Assembly (NCBI GenBank): GCA_947629685.1
Contig: CANREP010000014.1
Span: 1 to 48,224, forward strand
Direction of reading: 5' to 3'
DNA: 48,224 bases
Source: an uncultured Phascolarctobacterium sp.
GTDB taxonomy: Bacteria > Bacillota > Negativicutes > Acidaminococcales > Acidaminococcaceae
A program made the translations under genes and the position numbers. The notes below the pieces were generated by a model. That model was not told the origin of the DNA. It made no database searches and saw nothing but the letters and a program-made list of their open reading frames with translations. This document shows, in pieces, positions 19,281 to 28,361 of this stretch (within the stretch, counting starts at the first letter, position 1; every line of letters begins with the position of its first letter).

Positions 19281-21770
19281 TTATTTTGCAACAATATTTA
19301 CCAGGCGGCCAGGTACGCAGATAATCTTCATTACCTTGGCATCGCCGATATGGGTCTGTACATTAGCGTCAGCCAAGGCGATTTTTTCCAGCTCTTCTTT
19401 GGTAGCGGCAGCAGGCACCGTCAGTCTGCCTCTTACTTTGCCGTTGACCTGCAGGACGATTTCCACATTGTCCACTTTCAGCGCGTCCTCGCTGTATTCG
19501 GGCCATTTCTGTGCATGCACGCTGCTATCTGCGTCAACAGCACCGCGCCACAATTCTTCAGTGATATGCGGTACAAACGGCGCCAGCATCCGCAGCAGAG
19601 CTGAAATAGCTTCGTAAACCAGGCCAGCATTGGCTTCCTGTTTAGCTTCTTTGTAAGCATACAGAGCGTTAACCAGCTCCATCATAGTGCTGATAGCGGT
19701 ATTGAAGTTGAAGCGTTTGTCGATATCGGCAGTAACTTTCTTGATGCTGCCATGCACAACGCGGCGCAGTTCTTTGTCAGCCTCAGTCAAGCCTGCAGTA
19801 TCATAGGAAGTAACTTTCTGCTCCAGCTGCGGCAGATAATTGTAAACAATACGCCATACACGGTTCAGGAAACGGAAAGAACCTTCTACGCCCTGGTCGC
19901 TCCATTCCAGCTCTCTTTCCGGCGGAGCAGCAAACATAATAAAGAGACGTGCAGTATCAGCGCCGTATTTTTCCAGGATTTCTTCCGGGGAAACAACATT
20001 GCCCAAAGATTTACTCATCTTAGCGCCGTCTTTGATAACCATGCCCTGAGTCAACAGGTTGGCAAACGGTTCGTCATAATCGACCATGCCTGCGTCGCGC
20101 AGCACTTTTAAGAAGAAACGGGAATACAGCAGATGCAGGATTGCGTGTTCGATACCGCCGATATACTGGTCAACAGGTCCCCAATATTGATTTGCTTTCT
20201 TCGCAAAAGGAGCCTTATCGTTTTTCGGGTCGGTATAACGCAGATAGTACCAGGAAGAGCACAGGAAGGTGTCCATGGTATCGGTTTCACGTTTTGCCGG
20301 CGCGCCGCATTTCGGGCAGGTGCAGTTGACAAAGCTTTCGGAAGTAGCCAGCGGAGAAACGCTGCCTGCATTGAAATCAACGTCTTCCGGCAGTCTTACC
20401 GGCAGCTGGTCTTCCGGCACCAGGACTTCGCCGCAGTGCGGGCAGTAAATGATAGGAATCGGAGCGCCCCAGTAACGCTGACGGCTGATAAGCCAGTCGC
20501 GCAGGCGGTAGTTGACATGGCGGGAGCCGATGCCCATTTTTTCCGCTTCGTCCATAATAGCCTGCATACCTTCATGCATTTCCATACCGGTAAATTTGCC
20601 GGAATTAACGAGCACGCCTTCTTTTTCTTCATAAGCGTCGGTCATATCTTCCAGCTTCAGCTCTTTATCCTTAGGATTGATAACGACGATTTTTTCCAAA
20701 CCATATTTATCAGCGAACATCCAGTCGCGGCTGTCGTGGGTCGGTACGCCCATTACCGCGCCGGTACCGTAATCATAAAGTACATAGTTGGTAATCCAGA
20801 TCTGCACTTTTCTGCCGGTAAACGGATTGATAGCATAAACGCCGGTGAAGATACCTTCTTTTTCAGATTCGCTGGAAGTACGTTCAATATCGGACTGGTT
20901 GCGTACTTTATCGCAGAAAGCCTTGATTTCCACAGCTTTGGGATTATTTGCACAGATTTTTTCTACCAGCGGATGTTCTGCAGCCAGTACCACGTAGGTT
21001 ACGCCAAAAGCGGTATCAGGACGGGTAGTATAAACTGCTACCTTTTCCTGCAGTTCGGGGATTTCAAAGCTGAATTCCAGACCTTCGCTGCGGCCGATCC
21101 AGTTGCGCTGCATGGTCTTAACGCGTTCCGGCCAGCCTTCCAATAAATCGAGGTCTTTCAGCAGCTCGTCGGCATAGTCGGTAATCTTGAAGAACCATTG
21201 TTCCAGGTCTTTCTTTTCTACTACGCTGTCGCAGCGCCAGCATTTACCGTCGATAACCTGTTCATTAGCCAATACGGTGTTGCAGGTATCGCACCAGTTA
21301 ACGGCGGATTTCTTTTTCACAGCCAGGCCTTTTTTATAAAACAGTTCAAAGAACCATTGCGTCCATTTGTAATAATCTTCCTTGCAGGTGGCAACTTCAC
21401 GATCCCAGTCATAGGAAAGTCCCAGCGCTTTCTGCTGGCGGGTCATATTGGCGATGTTTTCGAGAGTCCATTTTTTCGGCGGGATACCATGTTTGATAGC
21501 GGCATTTTCTGCCGGCATACCAAAAGAGTCCCAGCCCATAGGATGCAGCACATTAAAGCCTTTCATAGTGCGGAAACGCGCTACAACGTCGCCGATAGAA
21601 TAGTTGCGCACATGGCCCATATGTAAATTGCCGGAAGGATAAGGGAACATTTCCAAAACGTAGGATTTTGGTTTATCCTTGTCCATTTCCACTTTAAAGC
21701 TCTTATTTTCTTCCCAGTACTTCTGCCACTTTACTTCGATGGCATGAGGAGAATATCTTTCTTCTAACAT
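19281..21770 (-). CDS. leuS: Leucyl-tRNA synthetase
   Basis: Charges tRNA-Leu. The class I HIGH motif appears as [15 protein letters not shown] near residue 42 and the KMSKS motif as [10 protein letters not shown] near 580. A CP1 editing domain lies between ([20 protein letters not shown] near 225). Zinc-type cysteines CDTCN near 150 and CPHCG/CPKCG pairs near 445 and 480 are present. Length 829 is normal. The start ATG 21770 follows AGGAGG; a longer reading to 21878 would run through the T-box terminator. A leucine T-box controls it. Confidence 0.97.
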   Translation of the reverse strand: MLEERYSPHAIEVKWQKYWEENKSFKVEMDKDKPKSYVLEMFPYPSGNLHMGHVRNYSIGDVVARFRTMKGFNVLHPMGWDSFGMPAENAAIKHGIPPKKWTLENIANMTRQQKALGLSYDWDREVATCKEDYYKWTQWFFELFYKKGLAVKKKSAVNWCDTCNTVLANEQVIDGKCWRCDSVVEKKDLEQWFFKITDYADELLKDLDLLEGWPERVKTMQRNWIGRSEGLEFSFEIPELQEKVAVYTTRPDTAFGVTYVVLAAEHPLVEKICANNPKAVEIKAFCDKVRNQSDIERTSSESEKEGIFTGVYAINPFTGRKVQIWITNYVLYDYGTGAVMGVPTHDSRDWMFADKYGLEKIVVINPKDKELKLEDMTDAYEEKEGVLVNSGKFTGMEMHEGMQAIMDEAEKMGIGSRHVNYRLRDWLISRQRYWGAPIPIIYCPHCGEVLVPEDQLPVRLPEDVDFNAGSVSPLATSESFVNCTCPKCGAPAKRETDTMDTFLCSSWYYLRYTDPKNDKAPFAKKANQYWGPVDQYIGGIEHAILHLLYSRFFLKVLRDAGMVDYDEPFANLLTQGMVIKDGAKMSKSLGNVVSPEEILEKYGADTARLFIMFAAPPERELEWSDQGVEGSFRFLNRVWRIVYNYLPQLEQKVTSYDTAGLTEADKELRRVVHGSIKKVTADIDKRFNFNTAISTMMELVNALYAYKEAKQEANAGLVYEAISALLRMLAPFVPHITEELWRGAVDADSSVHAQKWPEYSEDALKVDNVEIVLQVNGKVRGRLTVPAAATKEELEKIALADANVQTHIGDAKVMKIICVPGRLVNIVAK

Positions 21771-21794
21771 TTCTGACCTCCTGAAATTTTGCAA

Positions 21795-22020
21795 AATAAA
21801 AATCCCTGACCTCTTGAAAAGGTCAGGGACGAAATAACTTTTTCGCGGTACCACCCTGATTACAGCCTGCGCTGTCACTCATTCGGCCTTGACGCAGCAT
21901 CACGTCCGCACATTTCCTTGCGGCTTCTCCGCAGCGAGTTCACCGGTAAACGTGTCTGACTTGCATCAACCGTCAGCTTTCTTGGCATCGTCTACAGATT
22001 ACTGCTCTGCTTCACTGAAT
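21795..22020 (-). ncRNA. T-box leader (leucine) before leuS
   Basis: The conserved T-box AGGGTGGTACCGCG lies at 21857-21844 on the minus strand. Just downstream, TCCCTGACC with GGTCAGGGA and TTTTTATTTTG forms the terminator (21800-21830). In Stem I, GCAG pairs with CTGC, and the specifier loop reads GGTGAA-CTC-GC, so the specifier at 21938-21936 is CTC, a leucine codon. Uncharged tRNA-Leu should stabilise the antiterminator and raise leuS expression. The specifier assignment is by eye. Confidence 0.92.
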
Positions 22021-22029
22021 TTCTTATAA

Positions 22030-22058
22030 ATTATATAACTAATACCTGTAAAAGTCAA
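22030..22058 (-). promoter_or_regulatory. Promoter of the leuS T-box transcript
   Basis: Minus-strand TTGACT and TATAAT are separated by exactly 17 bases, directly upstream of the T-box leader. The remaining 22059-22188 shows only the ribosome site of the ade remnant on the other strand. Confidence 0.8.
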
Positions 22059-22188
22059 ACAAAAGATTGCCGCGACAGGATGATGCGGTCTTCAAAAATT
22101 TTAATAAGTAAATTATAAACTCATCTGCGATATGTTAAAATATGATTATCAAAATAAAAACTTGCTTTTCCCTGCAGGATGAAGTATT

Positions 22189-22946
22189 ATGCATAAAAAT
22201 ATAACAGCGACGGCGCTTGGACAAGCTCCAGCGGATACTCTGCTCAAAAACTGCCAAATCGCCGACGTTTTTTCCGGCACTATTTACCGCGGCAATATTG
22301 CTATAACGGACGGTTATATCGCCGGTATCGGCGACTATCAGGAGGGCAGCGAGATTATCGACCTTGATGGCGCTTATGTCACTCCTGGACTTATTAACTC
22401 TCACTGTCATGTAGAAAGCTCCATGACCACGCCGGAAAATTACTGCGCGCAAGAACTGCTCCACGGCGTGAAATTATAAAATCACTTGCAAATCATAAAC
22501 TCTGCCTAATCGCTGTGATAGAATGCCATCACCGCACCGGCAATATCGGTCTCGGCCTGATTGAAGGCTACGGTCTGACAAGCGGCGCAACAGCGACCAC
22601 CATTGCCCACGATTCACATAATATTATCATCATCGGTACTAACGCTACAGACATGGCCCTTGCTGCTCAAGCATTAGTGCGTTGCCAGGGAGGTTATACA
22701 TTAGTAAATAATGGCCAAATCATCCGTACCCTACCGTTAAAACTTTGCGGCCTGATGAGCGACGCTGCTCCTGAAGAGCTTATCAAAGAACTTACAACCA
22801 TTAAAGAATTAGCACACGCTCAAGGCGTTGTCCATAATTTCGACCCCTTCGTGGGTCTTAGCTTTATGACCCTGCCTGTAATCCCTAAAATAAAAATAAC
22901 TGATATGGGCATGTTTGATACTGTAAATTTTAAATTTATTGATTAA
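22189..22946 (+). pseudogene. ade: Adenine deaminase remnant with internal deletion
   Basis: Adenine deaminase turns adenine into hypoxanthine. The first 91 codons read a normal N-terminus (DGYIAGIGDYQEGSEIIDLD, then TPGLINSHCHVESSM with the metal HxH). The text then jumps, with a frame change near 22467, into the C-terminal part: AVIECHHRTGNIGLGLIEG, TTIAHDSHNIIIIGTN, CGLMSDAAPEELIKEL and LPVIPKIKITDMG. About 300 middle residues of a roughly 570-residue family are missing, including most of the catalytic barrel. The gene is surely dead. It is one of few plus-strand genes here and keeps a ribosome site and a terminator. Confidence 0.92.
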
Positions 22947-22954
22947 AGTAAAAA

Positions 22955-22989
22955 CAGTGATAGGCAATATTGCCTATCACTGGTTTTTT
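22955..22989 (+). terminator. Terminator after the ade remnant
   Basis: A perfect 13-bp stem, CAGTGATAGGCAA with TTGCCTATCACTG, is followed by six T. It begins eight bases after the ade stop. Confidence 0.92.
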
Positions 22990-23020
22990 ATAGCGCAAAT
23001 ATTTCCGCCCGCTTTTCCTG

Positions 23021-23056
23021 CAAAAAACTGCATATAAGCGTTAAGCCTATATGCAG
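23021..23056 (-). terminator. Terminator of the polyamine operon
   Basis: Minus-strand CTGCATATA pairs with TATATGCAG around an 11-base loop, followed by six T and G. It starts seven bases past the aguB stop. Confidence 0.88.
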
Positions 23057-23062
23057 TAATTT

Positions 23063-23938
23063 TTATTCGCTAATTTTTTTGTAGCATTCCGGCCGTCTGT
23101 CACGGAAAAGCCCCCAGGAAAGCCTGTCCTGTGCCAAAGCCGCCAAATCAAACTCCTGCAGCAGTATCTCTTCCTGATCGCGGGAAGCGGATGCAAGTAT
23201 CTCGCCGGTACCGTCAGCAATGAAAGAAGACCCGTAAAAATTCAACGCTGACGACTGGTTGTTATTGGCTTCACAGGGCGTTACTTCTTCCAAACCTATC
23301 CTGTTAGCTGCAACAACCGGCATCAAATTGGCTGCCGCATGACCCTGCATAACTCTGCGCCAATGCGGCATACTGTCGCATTCCAGAATCGGTTCAGAGC
23401 CGATTGCCGTAGGATAAAACAGGATTTCCGCACCTTGGATAGCCATACAGCGGGCAGTTTCAGGAAACCACTGATCCCAGCAGATACCGATGCCGATAAC
23501 GCCGTATTTGGTATTGAATACGCGGAAGCCGGAATCTCCGGGCGAAAAATAAAATTTTTCCTGATAGAAATGATCGTCAGGAATATGGGTTTTACGATAC
23601 ACGCCCAAAATCTTACCGTCAGCATCAATACAGGCTACAGAATTATACAGTCTGTTGATGTCACGTTCATAAAAGCTTATCGGCAGCACTACCTGCAGCT
23701 CTTTAGCCAGACGCATACCCATCTGTACCGCAGGGTCTTGCTCAGTCTGCTGAGCATAATTATAAAAATCATAACGACGCTGCTGACAGAAATACTCTCT
23801 GGCAAACAGCTCCGGCAGCAGGATGATATTCGCTCCCTGCGCCGCAGCTTTACGCACCATTTTTTCAGCGGCAGCCAGGCTTTGCTCTACTTCCGGGTAG
23901 CAGCGCATTTGGACTGCCGCAACGACTACTTTGCTCAT
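23063..23938 (-). CDS. aguB: N-carbamoylputrescine amidase
   Basis: Nitrilase-superfamily enzyme that hydrolyses N-carbamoylputrescine to putrescine, CO2 and ammonia. The Glu-Lys-Cys triad is visible: LLPELFAREYF near residue 42, GVYRKTHIPDD near 117 and IGIGICWDQWFPETAR near 150. Length 291 matches the plant-type AguB. The ATG overlaps the aguA stop by four bases. Placement after agmatine deiminase makes the substrate assignment firm. Confidence 0.94.
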   Translation of the reverse strand: MSKVVVAAVQMRCYPEVEQSLAAAEKMVRKAAAQGANIILLPELFAREYFCQQRRYDFYNYAQQTEQDPAVQMGMRLAKELQVVLPISFYERDINRLYNSVACIDADGKILGVYRKTHIPDDHFYQEKFYFSPGDSGFRVFNTKYGVIGIGICWDQWFPETARCMAIQGAEILFYPTAIGSEPILECDSMPHWRRVMQGHAAANLMPVVAANRIGLEEVTPCEANNNQSSALNFYGSSFIADGTGEILASASRDQEEILLQEFDLAALAQDRLSWGLFRDRRPECYKKISE

Positions 23939-25056
23939 AGCTTTACTCCTTTAGGAATCTGTTGGGTAATGCAGTGAATATTGCCGCCGCCCGTCAAGAT
24001 AGCGCGCGCCGGTACGACAACGACGCTGCGGTCAGGGAACAGTTTCTGCAAAATCTTCTCTGCCCTGCTGTCGCTCTCTACATTTTCACCGCCAAAGGCC
24101 GGCATTATCACAGCCTTATTGGCAATATAAAAATTAACATAAGAAGCGGCCAGTCTTTCCCCTGCTTCGCGCATATCCTCGCCGTCCTCAAAATCGTAGC
24201 CGCCCACTTCATCTTCCCTGATGCAGACCGGCACATCCGGCACCGGCAGCTTATGCACGATAATTTTTCTGCCGCAGGCGTCCGTTTCATTTTCCAGCTT
24301 TTGCAGGCAGGCCAGCGACATGGCATACTGCGGATCGTCCTCTTTATCCGTCCAGGCCAACACTACTTCACCGGGCGCCGTAAAGGCACAGACATTATCC
24401 ACATGCTCATTGGTCTCATCGTTATAAATACCGCGCGGCAGCCAGATAACTTTCTTTGCCCCCAGATAGTCCTTGAGTTTTTGTTCAATCTGTTCTTTAG
24501 TAAGTTTGGGATTGCGTCCCGCACTGAGCAGGCAGCTTTCCGTCACCATTACCGTGCCTTCGCCGTCGCTGTGGATAGCGCCGCCTTCCATAACAAAAGG
24601 AGCAGCATTATACATCCGGCAGCCATATCTTTCTGCAAAGGACGCTGCAAAAGCATTATCTTTCTCCCATGATGGATACAAGCCGTCAACCTCGCCGCCC
24701 CAGGCATTAAAGTTCCAGTTGATACAGCGCAAAACGCCCTTGCCATTCACTACAAAGGTAGGCCCAATATCTCTGGCCCAGGAATCGTCAGTCTCCATAT
24801 TGATAATCTCAATATTTTCCACATCAGCAAGCATTTCCTGCGCGCTGGCGATGGAAGCGCTGCCGGCAACGACATATACTTTTTCGCTGGCAGCAATGGC
24901 CTTGATGACTGCCGTAAAAGCCTCGCGCGCCTCGCGGGCGCCAAAGCTCCAGGAGCCAGGACGCTCGGGCCAGACAATGATACAGCCTTCATGCTCCGCA
25001 AATTCAGCCGGCATATAAAAGCCGTCTTCACGCGGCAAAGTATGTAAAAATTCCAT
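23935..25056 (-). CDS. aguA: Agmatine deiminase
   Basis: Converts agmatine to N-carbamoylputrescine and ammonia; a member of the peptidyl-arginine-deiminase-like family. MPAEFAEHEGCIIVWPERPG near residue 15, NMETDDSWARDIGPTFVVN near 87, VMEGGAIHSDGEGT near 150 and NEHVDNVCAF near 220 are the substrate and His blocks; the C-terminal GGGNIHCITQQIP contains the nucleophilic Cys. Length about 373 is normal. The start is ATG 25056, two codons after the nspC stop. Confidence 0.95.
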   Translation of the reverse strand: MEFLHTLPREDGFYMPAEFAEHEGCIIVWPERPGSWSFGAREAREAFTAVIKAIAASEKVYVVAGSASIASAQEMLADVENIEIINMETDDSWARDIGPTFVVNGKGVLRCINWNFNAWGGEVDGLYPSWEKDNAFAASFAERYGCRMYNAAPFVMEGGAIHSDGEGTVMVTESCLLSAGRNPKLTKEQIEQKLKDYLGAKKVIWLPRGIYNDETNEHVDNVCAFTAPGEVVLAWTDKEDDPQYAMSLACLQKLENETDACGRKIIVHKLPVPDVPVCIREDEVGGYDFEDGEDMREAGERLAASYVNFYIANKAVIMPAFGGENVESDSRAEKILQKLFPDRSVVVVPARAILTGGGNIHCITQQIPKGVKL

Positions 25057-25060
25057 TTCT

Positions 25061-26179
25061 TTACGAAAGCCTTTCCTTAAAATCCTCATAACCAAAACGC
25101 TTGATCAGCCTCGTGCTGCCGTCCTCTTCCAAAAGTACGATATCTGGCAGCGGTATGCCGTTGAAGGTATTATTCTTGACCATAGAATAGATGGCCATAT
25201 CTTCAAAGATAAGATTGTCACCAATCTTGACAGGCTGTTCAAAGCTGTAGTCGCCGATTACGTCGCCTGCCAGACAGGTCAGCGACGACAGGCGGTATGT
25301 ATAAGCTTTTTCACCCGCCGGATAACCGCCGCGCAGAGGCGGTCGGTACGGCATTTCGATTACGTCCGGCATATGGCAGGCTGCAGAAGCGTCCAAAATC
25401 AGGATATCCAGACCGTTATGCACGATATCCATGACCTCGGTTACAAGATAACCGGCATTGAGCGCAAAGGCTTCTCCCGGCTCCAGATATACTTCTACAT
25501 CATATTTTTCTCTGATATATTTAATCAGGCTGATAAGAGCGTCCACATCATAATCGGCTCTGGTAATATGATGGCCGCCGCCCATATTGAGCCATTTCAT
25601 TTGATAAAGATATTTGCCAAATTTTTCTTCAAAAGCTTGAAAAGTACTGAGTAAATCATCAGAATTCTGCTCGCATAAGGTATGAAAATGCAGTCCGTCT
25701 ATACCGTCGAGCAAATCTTCGCGGAAATTAGCCAATGTCACACCTAAACGGGAGCCAGGTGCGCATGGGTCATAGATAGCGTGGTCGCCTTGCGTAGAAT
25801 GCTCTGGATTTACACGGATACCGACGCTAACATTATCGCACAGTGCTTTATGCTTTTCATACTGCGCAAAAGAGTTGAAAATGATATGGTCGCAGATTTT
25901 TACCAGCTCACGCATATCTTCCGTCTTATACGCAGGCGCAAAAACGTGGTTTTCCTTGCCCATCTCCTCATACCCCAGCCTGGCTTCATACAGTCCGCTG
26001 GCCGTAGTGCCGGAAACATATTCGGCAATCATCGGGTACAGGGCAAACATGGAAAAAGCTTTCTGCGCCAGCAGGATATGACAGCCGGTTTTCTTTTCTA
26101 CCTGCTGCAGCACTTCTAAATTCTTACGGATTTTTTCCCTGCTTACAACATAACAGGGAGTACGCAGATTTTCCAGCAT
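25061..26179 (-). CDS. nspC: Carboxynorspermidine/carboxyspermidine decarboxylase
   Basis: PLP enzyme of the alanine-racemase/group IV decarboxylase fold that removes CO2 from carboxy(nor)spermidine. The PLP lysine lies in ILLAQKAFSMF near residue 40; VGIRVNPEHSTQGDHAIYDP near 130, GLHFHTLCEQN near 170, NMGGGHHITR near 205, EPGEAFALNAG near 240 and LDASAACHMPDVIEMPYRP near 270 (the other-subunit Cys) are all present. Length 372 is normal. Its ATG lies one base after the stop of the carboxynorspermidine synthase gene; these two enzymes form the S-adenosylmethionine-independent spermidine route. Confidence 0.94.
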   Translation of the reverse strand: MLENLRTPCYVVSREKIRKNLEVLQQVEKKTGCHILLAQKAFSMFALYPMIAEYVSGTTASGLYEARLGYEEMGKENHVFAPAYKTEDMRELVKICDHIIFNSFAQYEKHKALCDNVSVGIRVNPEHSTQGDHAIYDPCAPGSRLGVTLANFREDLLDGIDGLHFHTLCEQNSDDLLSTFQAFEEKFGKYLYQMKWLNMGGGHHITRADYDVDALISLIKYIREKYDVEVYLEPGEAFALNAGYLVTEVMDIVHNGLDILILDASAACHMPDVIEMPYRPPLRGGYPAGEKAYTYRLSSLTCLAGDVIGDYSFEQPVKIGDNLIFEDMAIYSMVKNNTFNGIPLPDIVLLEEDGSTRLIKRFGYEDFKERLS

Positions 26180-26180
26180 C

Positions 26181-27440
26181 TTATTCTACCACTGCCGGAT
26201 CTTCTACAACTACCCAGGGCAGGCCGTATTCGTTCAGCATTTCCATATACGGATCGGGATCAAATTCTTCTACGTTGAAGACGCCGGGTTTGTGCCATGC
26301 CTTGGTCATTACCAGGGCAGTGCCAATCATAGCCGGTACACCGGTAGTGTAGGAAATAGCCTGAGAGCCAACTTCTTTGTAGCATTCCTGATGGTCGCAG
26401 ACATTGTAGATATAGATAGTTCTTTCCTTGCCGTCCTTGCGTCCGGTAAAGATGCAGCCGATATTGGTCTTGCCCACGGTACGCGGTCCCAAAGAAGCCG
26501 GATCCGGCAGCAATGCTTTCAGGAACTGGATAGGCACGACTTCGTGTCCTTCATACAGCATCGGCTTAGTAGAAAGCATACCTACATTTTCCAGACATTT
26601 CATATGGGTCAGATAGCTCTGGCCAAAGGTCATAAAGAAACGGATTCTCTTGACGCCGGGAATATTCTTGGCCAGAGATTCGATTTCCTCATGGTGCAGC
26701 AAATACATATCTTTCATACCAACTTCGGGGAAATCATATTCGCGCTTGATTTCCATAGGCTCAGTTTCTACCCAATGGCCGTTTTCCCAGTAGGAGCCGT
26801 TAGCAGATACTTCGCGCAGGTTAATTTCAGGGTTAAAGTTGGTAGCAAAAGGATAACCGTGGTCACCGCCATTGCAGTCCAGAATATCAATAGTGTCAAT
26901 TTCGTCAAAATAATGTTTCAGTGCATAAGCGGAAAAAACGCTGGTAACGCCGGGGTCAAAACCGGTGCCTAACAGGCCCATGATGCCTGCATCGGCAAAT
27001 TTTTCTTTATAGGCCCATTGCCAGGAATAATCAAAATAGGCGGTAAAGCCTTCTTCCTTGCAGCGTTTGTCGTAAACGGCACGCCATTCGGGGTCATCAA
27101 TATTTTCCGGCTCATAGTTAGCAGTATCAATGTAGTCAACTTTACATTCCAGGCAGGCATCCATAATAGTAAGATCCTGATACGGCAAAGCCACATTCAG
27201 CACCGCATCCGGCTGATATGCTTTAATCAGCTCTACCAGTTCCGCTTTATTGTCCGCATCTACTTTAGCGGTAGTAATCACAGTCGCAGTTTTACCTTCC
27301 AGTTCCGCTTTCAGGGCGTCGCATTTTTCTTTCGTCCTGCTGGCGATGCACAATTCAGTAAACACCTTGTCATTCTGACAGCATTTAAAAATAGCTACTC
27401 TTGCTACGCCGCCGCAGCCAATAACCAATAATTTTCCCAT
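26181..27440 (-). CDS. Carboxynorspermidine synthase (saccharopine dehydrogenase family)
   Basis: NADPH-dependent reductive condensation of aspartate beta-semialdehyde with putrescine (or diaminopropane) to carboxyspermidine. The N-terminal LLVIGCGGVARVAIFKC is the dinucleotide-binding fold; LNVALPYQDLTIMDACLECKVDYIDTANYEP near residue 85-115 is the family block, and GTGFDPGVTSVFSAYALKHYFDEIDTI near 160 follows. The 419-residue length fits CASDH rather than the lysine enzyme. With nspC immediately downstream and arginine-to-putrescine genes around it, the spermidine role is much more likely than lysine metabolism. Confidence 0.9.
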   Translation of the reverse strand: MGKLLVIGCGGVARVAIFKCCQNDKVFTELCIASRTKEKCDALKAELEGKTATVITTAKVDADNKAELVELIKAYQPDAVLNVALPYQDLTIMDACLECKVDYIDTANYEPENIDDPEWRAVYDKRCKEEGFTAYFDYSWQWAYKEKFADAGIMGLLGTGFDPGVTSVFSAYALKHYFDEIDTIDILDCNGGDHGYPFATNFNPEINLREVSANGSYWENGHWVETEPMEIKREYDFPEVGMKDMYLLHHEEIESLAKNIPGVKRIRFFMTFGQSYLTHMKCLENVGMLSTKPMLYEGHEVVPIQFLKALLPDPASLGPRTVGKTNIGCIFTGRKDGKERTIYIYNVCDHQECYKEVGSQAISYTTGVPAMIGTALVMTKAWHKPGVFNVEEFDPDPYMEMLNEYGLPWVVVEDPAVVE

Positions 27441-27488
27441 TGTAAGTCATCTCCTTTGTTGTTCATTTAGTTTATATCTTTAAGAAGG

Positions 27489-28343
27489 TTATTTTTCTTC
27501 TTCTTCCAGCATATCTTCCACATACTTAGGCAGCATGAACGCCCCTAAATGCAGATTAGTCGTATAATACCAGGTCTTGATATTGCGTTCTTTCCATCTC
27601 TTGGCATCCAAATCTTTCAGCGGATGGTATTTTTTAGACAGGAAACCGAACAGCCAGTACCCTGATGAGCAGGTTGGTATATGCGCCTGATACACCCTGC
27701 TGATAGGAAAGCTGTGACTGGCCTTGCGGTGCATAGCCCGGCATGATTCCTCATCCTCGTCATAGAAAGGGCTGCCATGCTGATAGACCATAATGCCGTC
27801 TTCCTTAAGCGCACGGTAGCAGTTGCCGTAAAACTCCTTGGTAAAAAGGCCTGCCGCATGTCCCAGCGGATCGATAGCATCATTGATAATCAAATCATAT
27901 TCATTTTGTCTGGCCCGCAGGAATTTCAGCCCGTTTTCGTTATAGACAGTAACCCTTGCATCGTCCAGTCCACGGGCATTATCGGGGAAAAATTCCCGGC
28001 AGACGTCAACGAAGACTTTGTCCGTTTCCACGACGTCAATCTGTTCTATCTCGTCATAATACGAAAGTTCACGAGCCACGCCGCCGTCGCCGCCGCCTAT
28101 TACCAGCACTTTCTTTACGCAAGGATGTACGGCCATAGGTACATGTACGATCATTTCGTCGTAGGTAAATTCGTCTTTTTCCGAAAAGACAATACTGCCG
28201 TCGCAGCTTAAAAAGCGTCCGAATTCCGCTGATTCAAACACATCGATGCGCTGAAAGTCAGTGTCTTCGCCAAACAGCTGCTTATCAACCTTGACATCTA
28301 TCTTAACCTTATCTGTATGATAATCCGAAAACCACAGCTCCAT
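27489..28343 (-). CDS. speE: Spermidine synthase-like aminopropyltransferase
   Basis: Transfers an aminopropyl group from decarboxylated S-adenosylmethionine to a diamine, usually putrescine. FQRIDVFESAEFGRFLSCDG near residue 30, VLVIGGGDGGVARELSYYD near 80, DVVETDK near 105 and YDLIINDAIDPLGHAAGLF near 150 (catalytic Asp) are present. In the block usually written YHEM in bacterial enzymes, this protein has YDEMIVHVPM. A cysteine-containing PTCSSGYWLFG lies near 230. The start is ATG 28343, after GAGGTG; length 284 is normal. No speD, whose product is needed for the donor, is present in the window. Confidence 0.88.
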   Translation of the reverse strand: MELWFSDYHTDKVKIDVKVDKQLFGEDTDFQRIDVFESAEFGRFLSCDGSIVFSEKDEFTYDEMIVHVPMAVHPCVKKVLVIGGGDGGVARELSYYDEIEQIDVVETDKVFVDVCREFFPDNARGLDDARVTVYNENGLKFLRARQNEYDLIINDAIDPLGHAAGLFTKEFYGNCYRALKEDGIMVYQHGSPFYDEDEESCRAMHRKASHSFPISRVYQAHIPTCSSGYWLFGFLSKKYHPLKDLDAKRWKERNIKTWYYTTNLHLGAFMLPKYVEDMLEEEEK

Positions 28344-28361
28344 AAGCCACCTCATTACATT

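Noticed and set aside
20133-21146. 337-codon open frame on the plus strand within leuS
   Set aside because: Fully antisense to a clear leuS; no ribosome site or family match.
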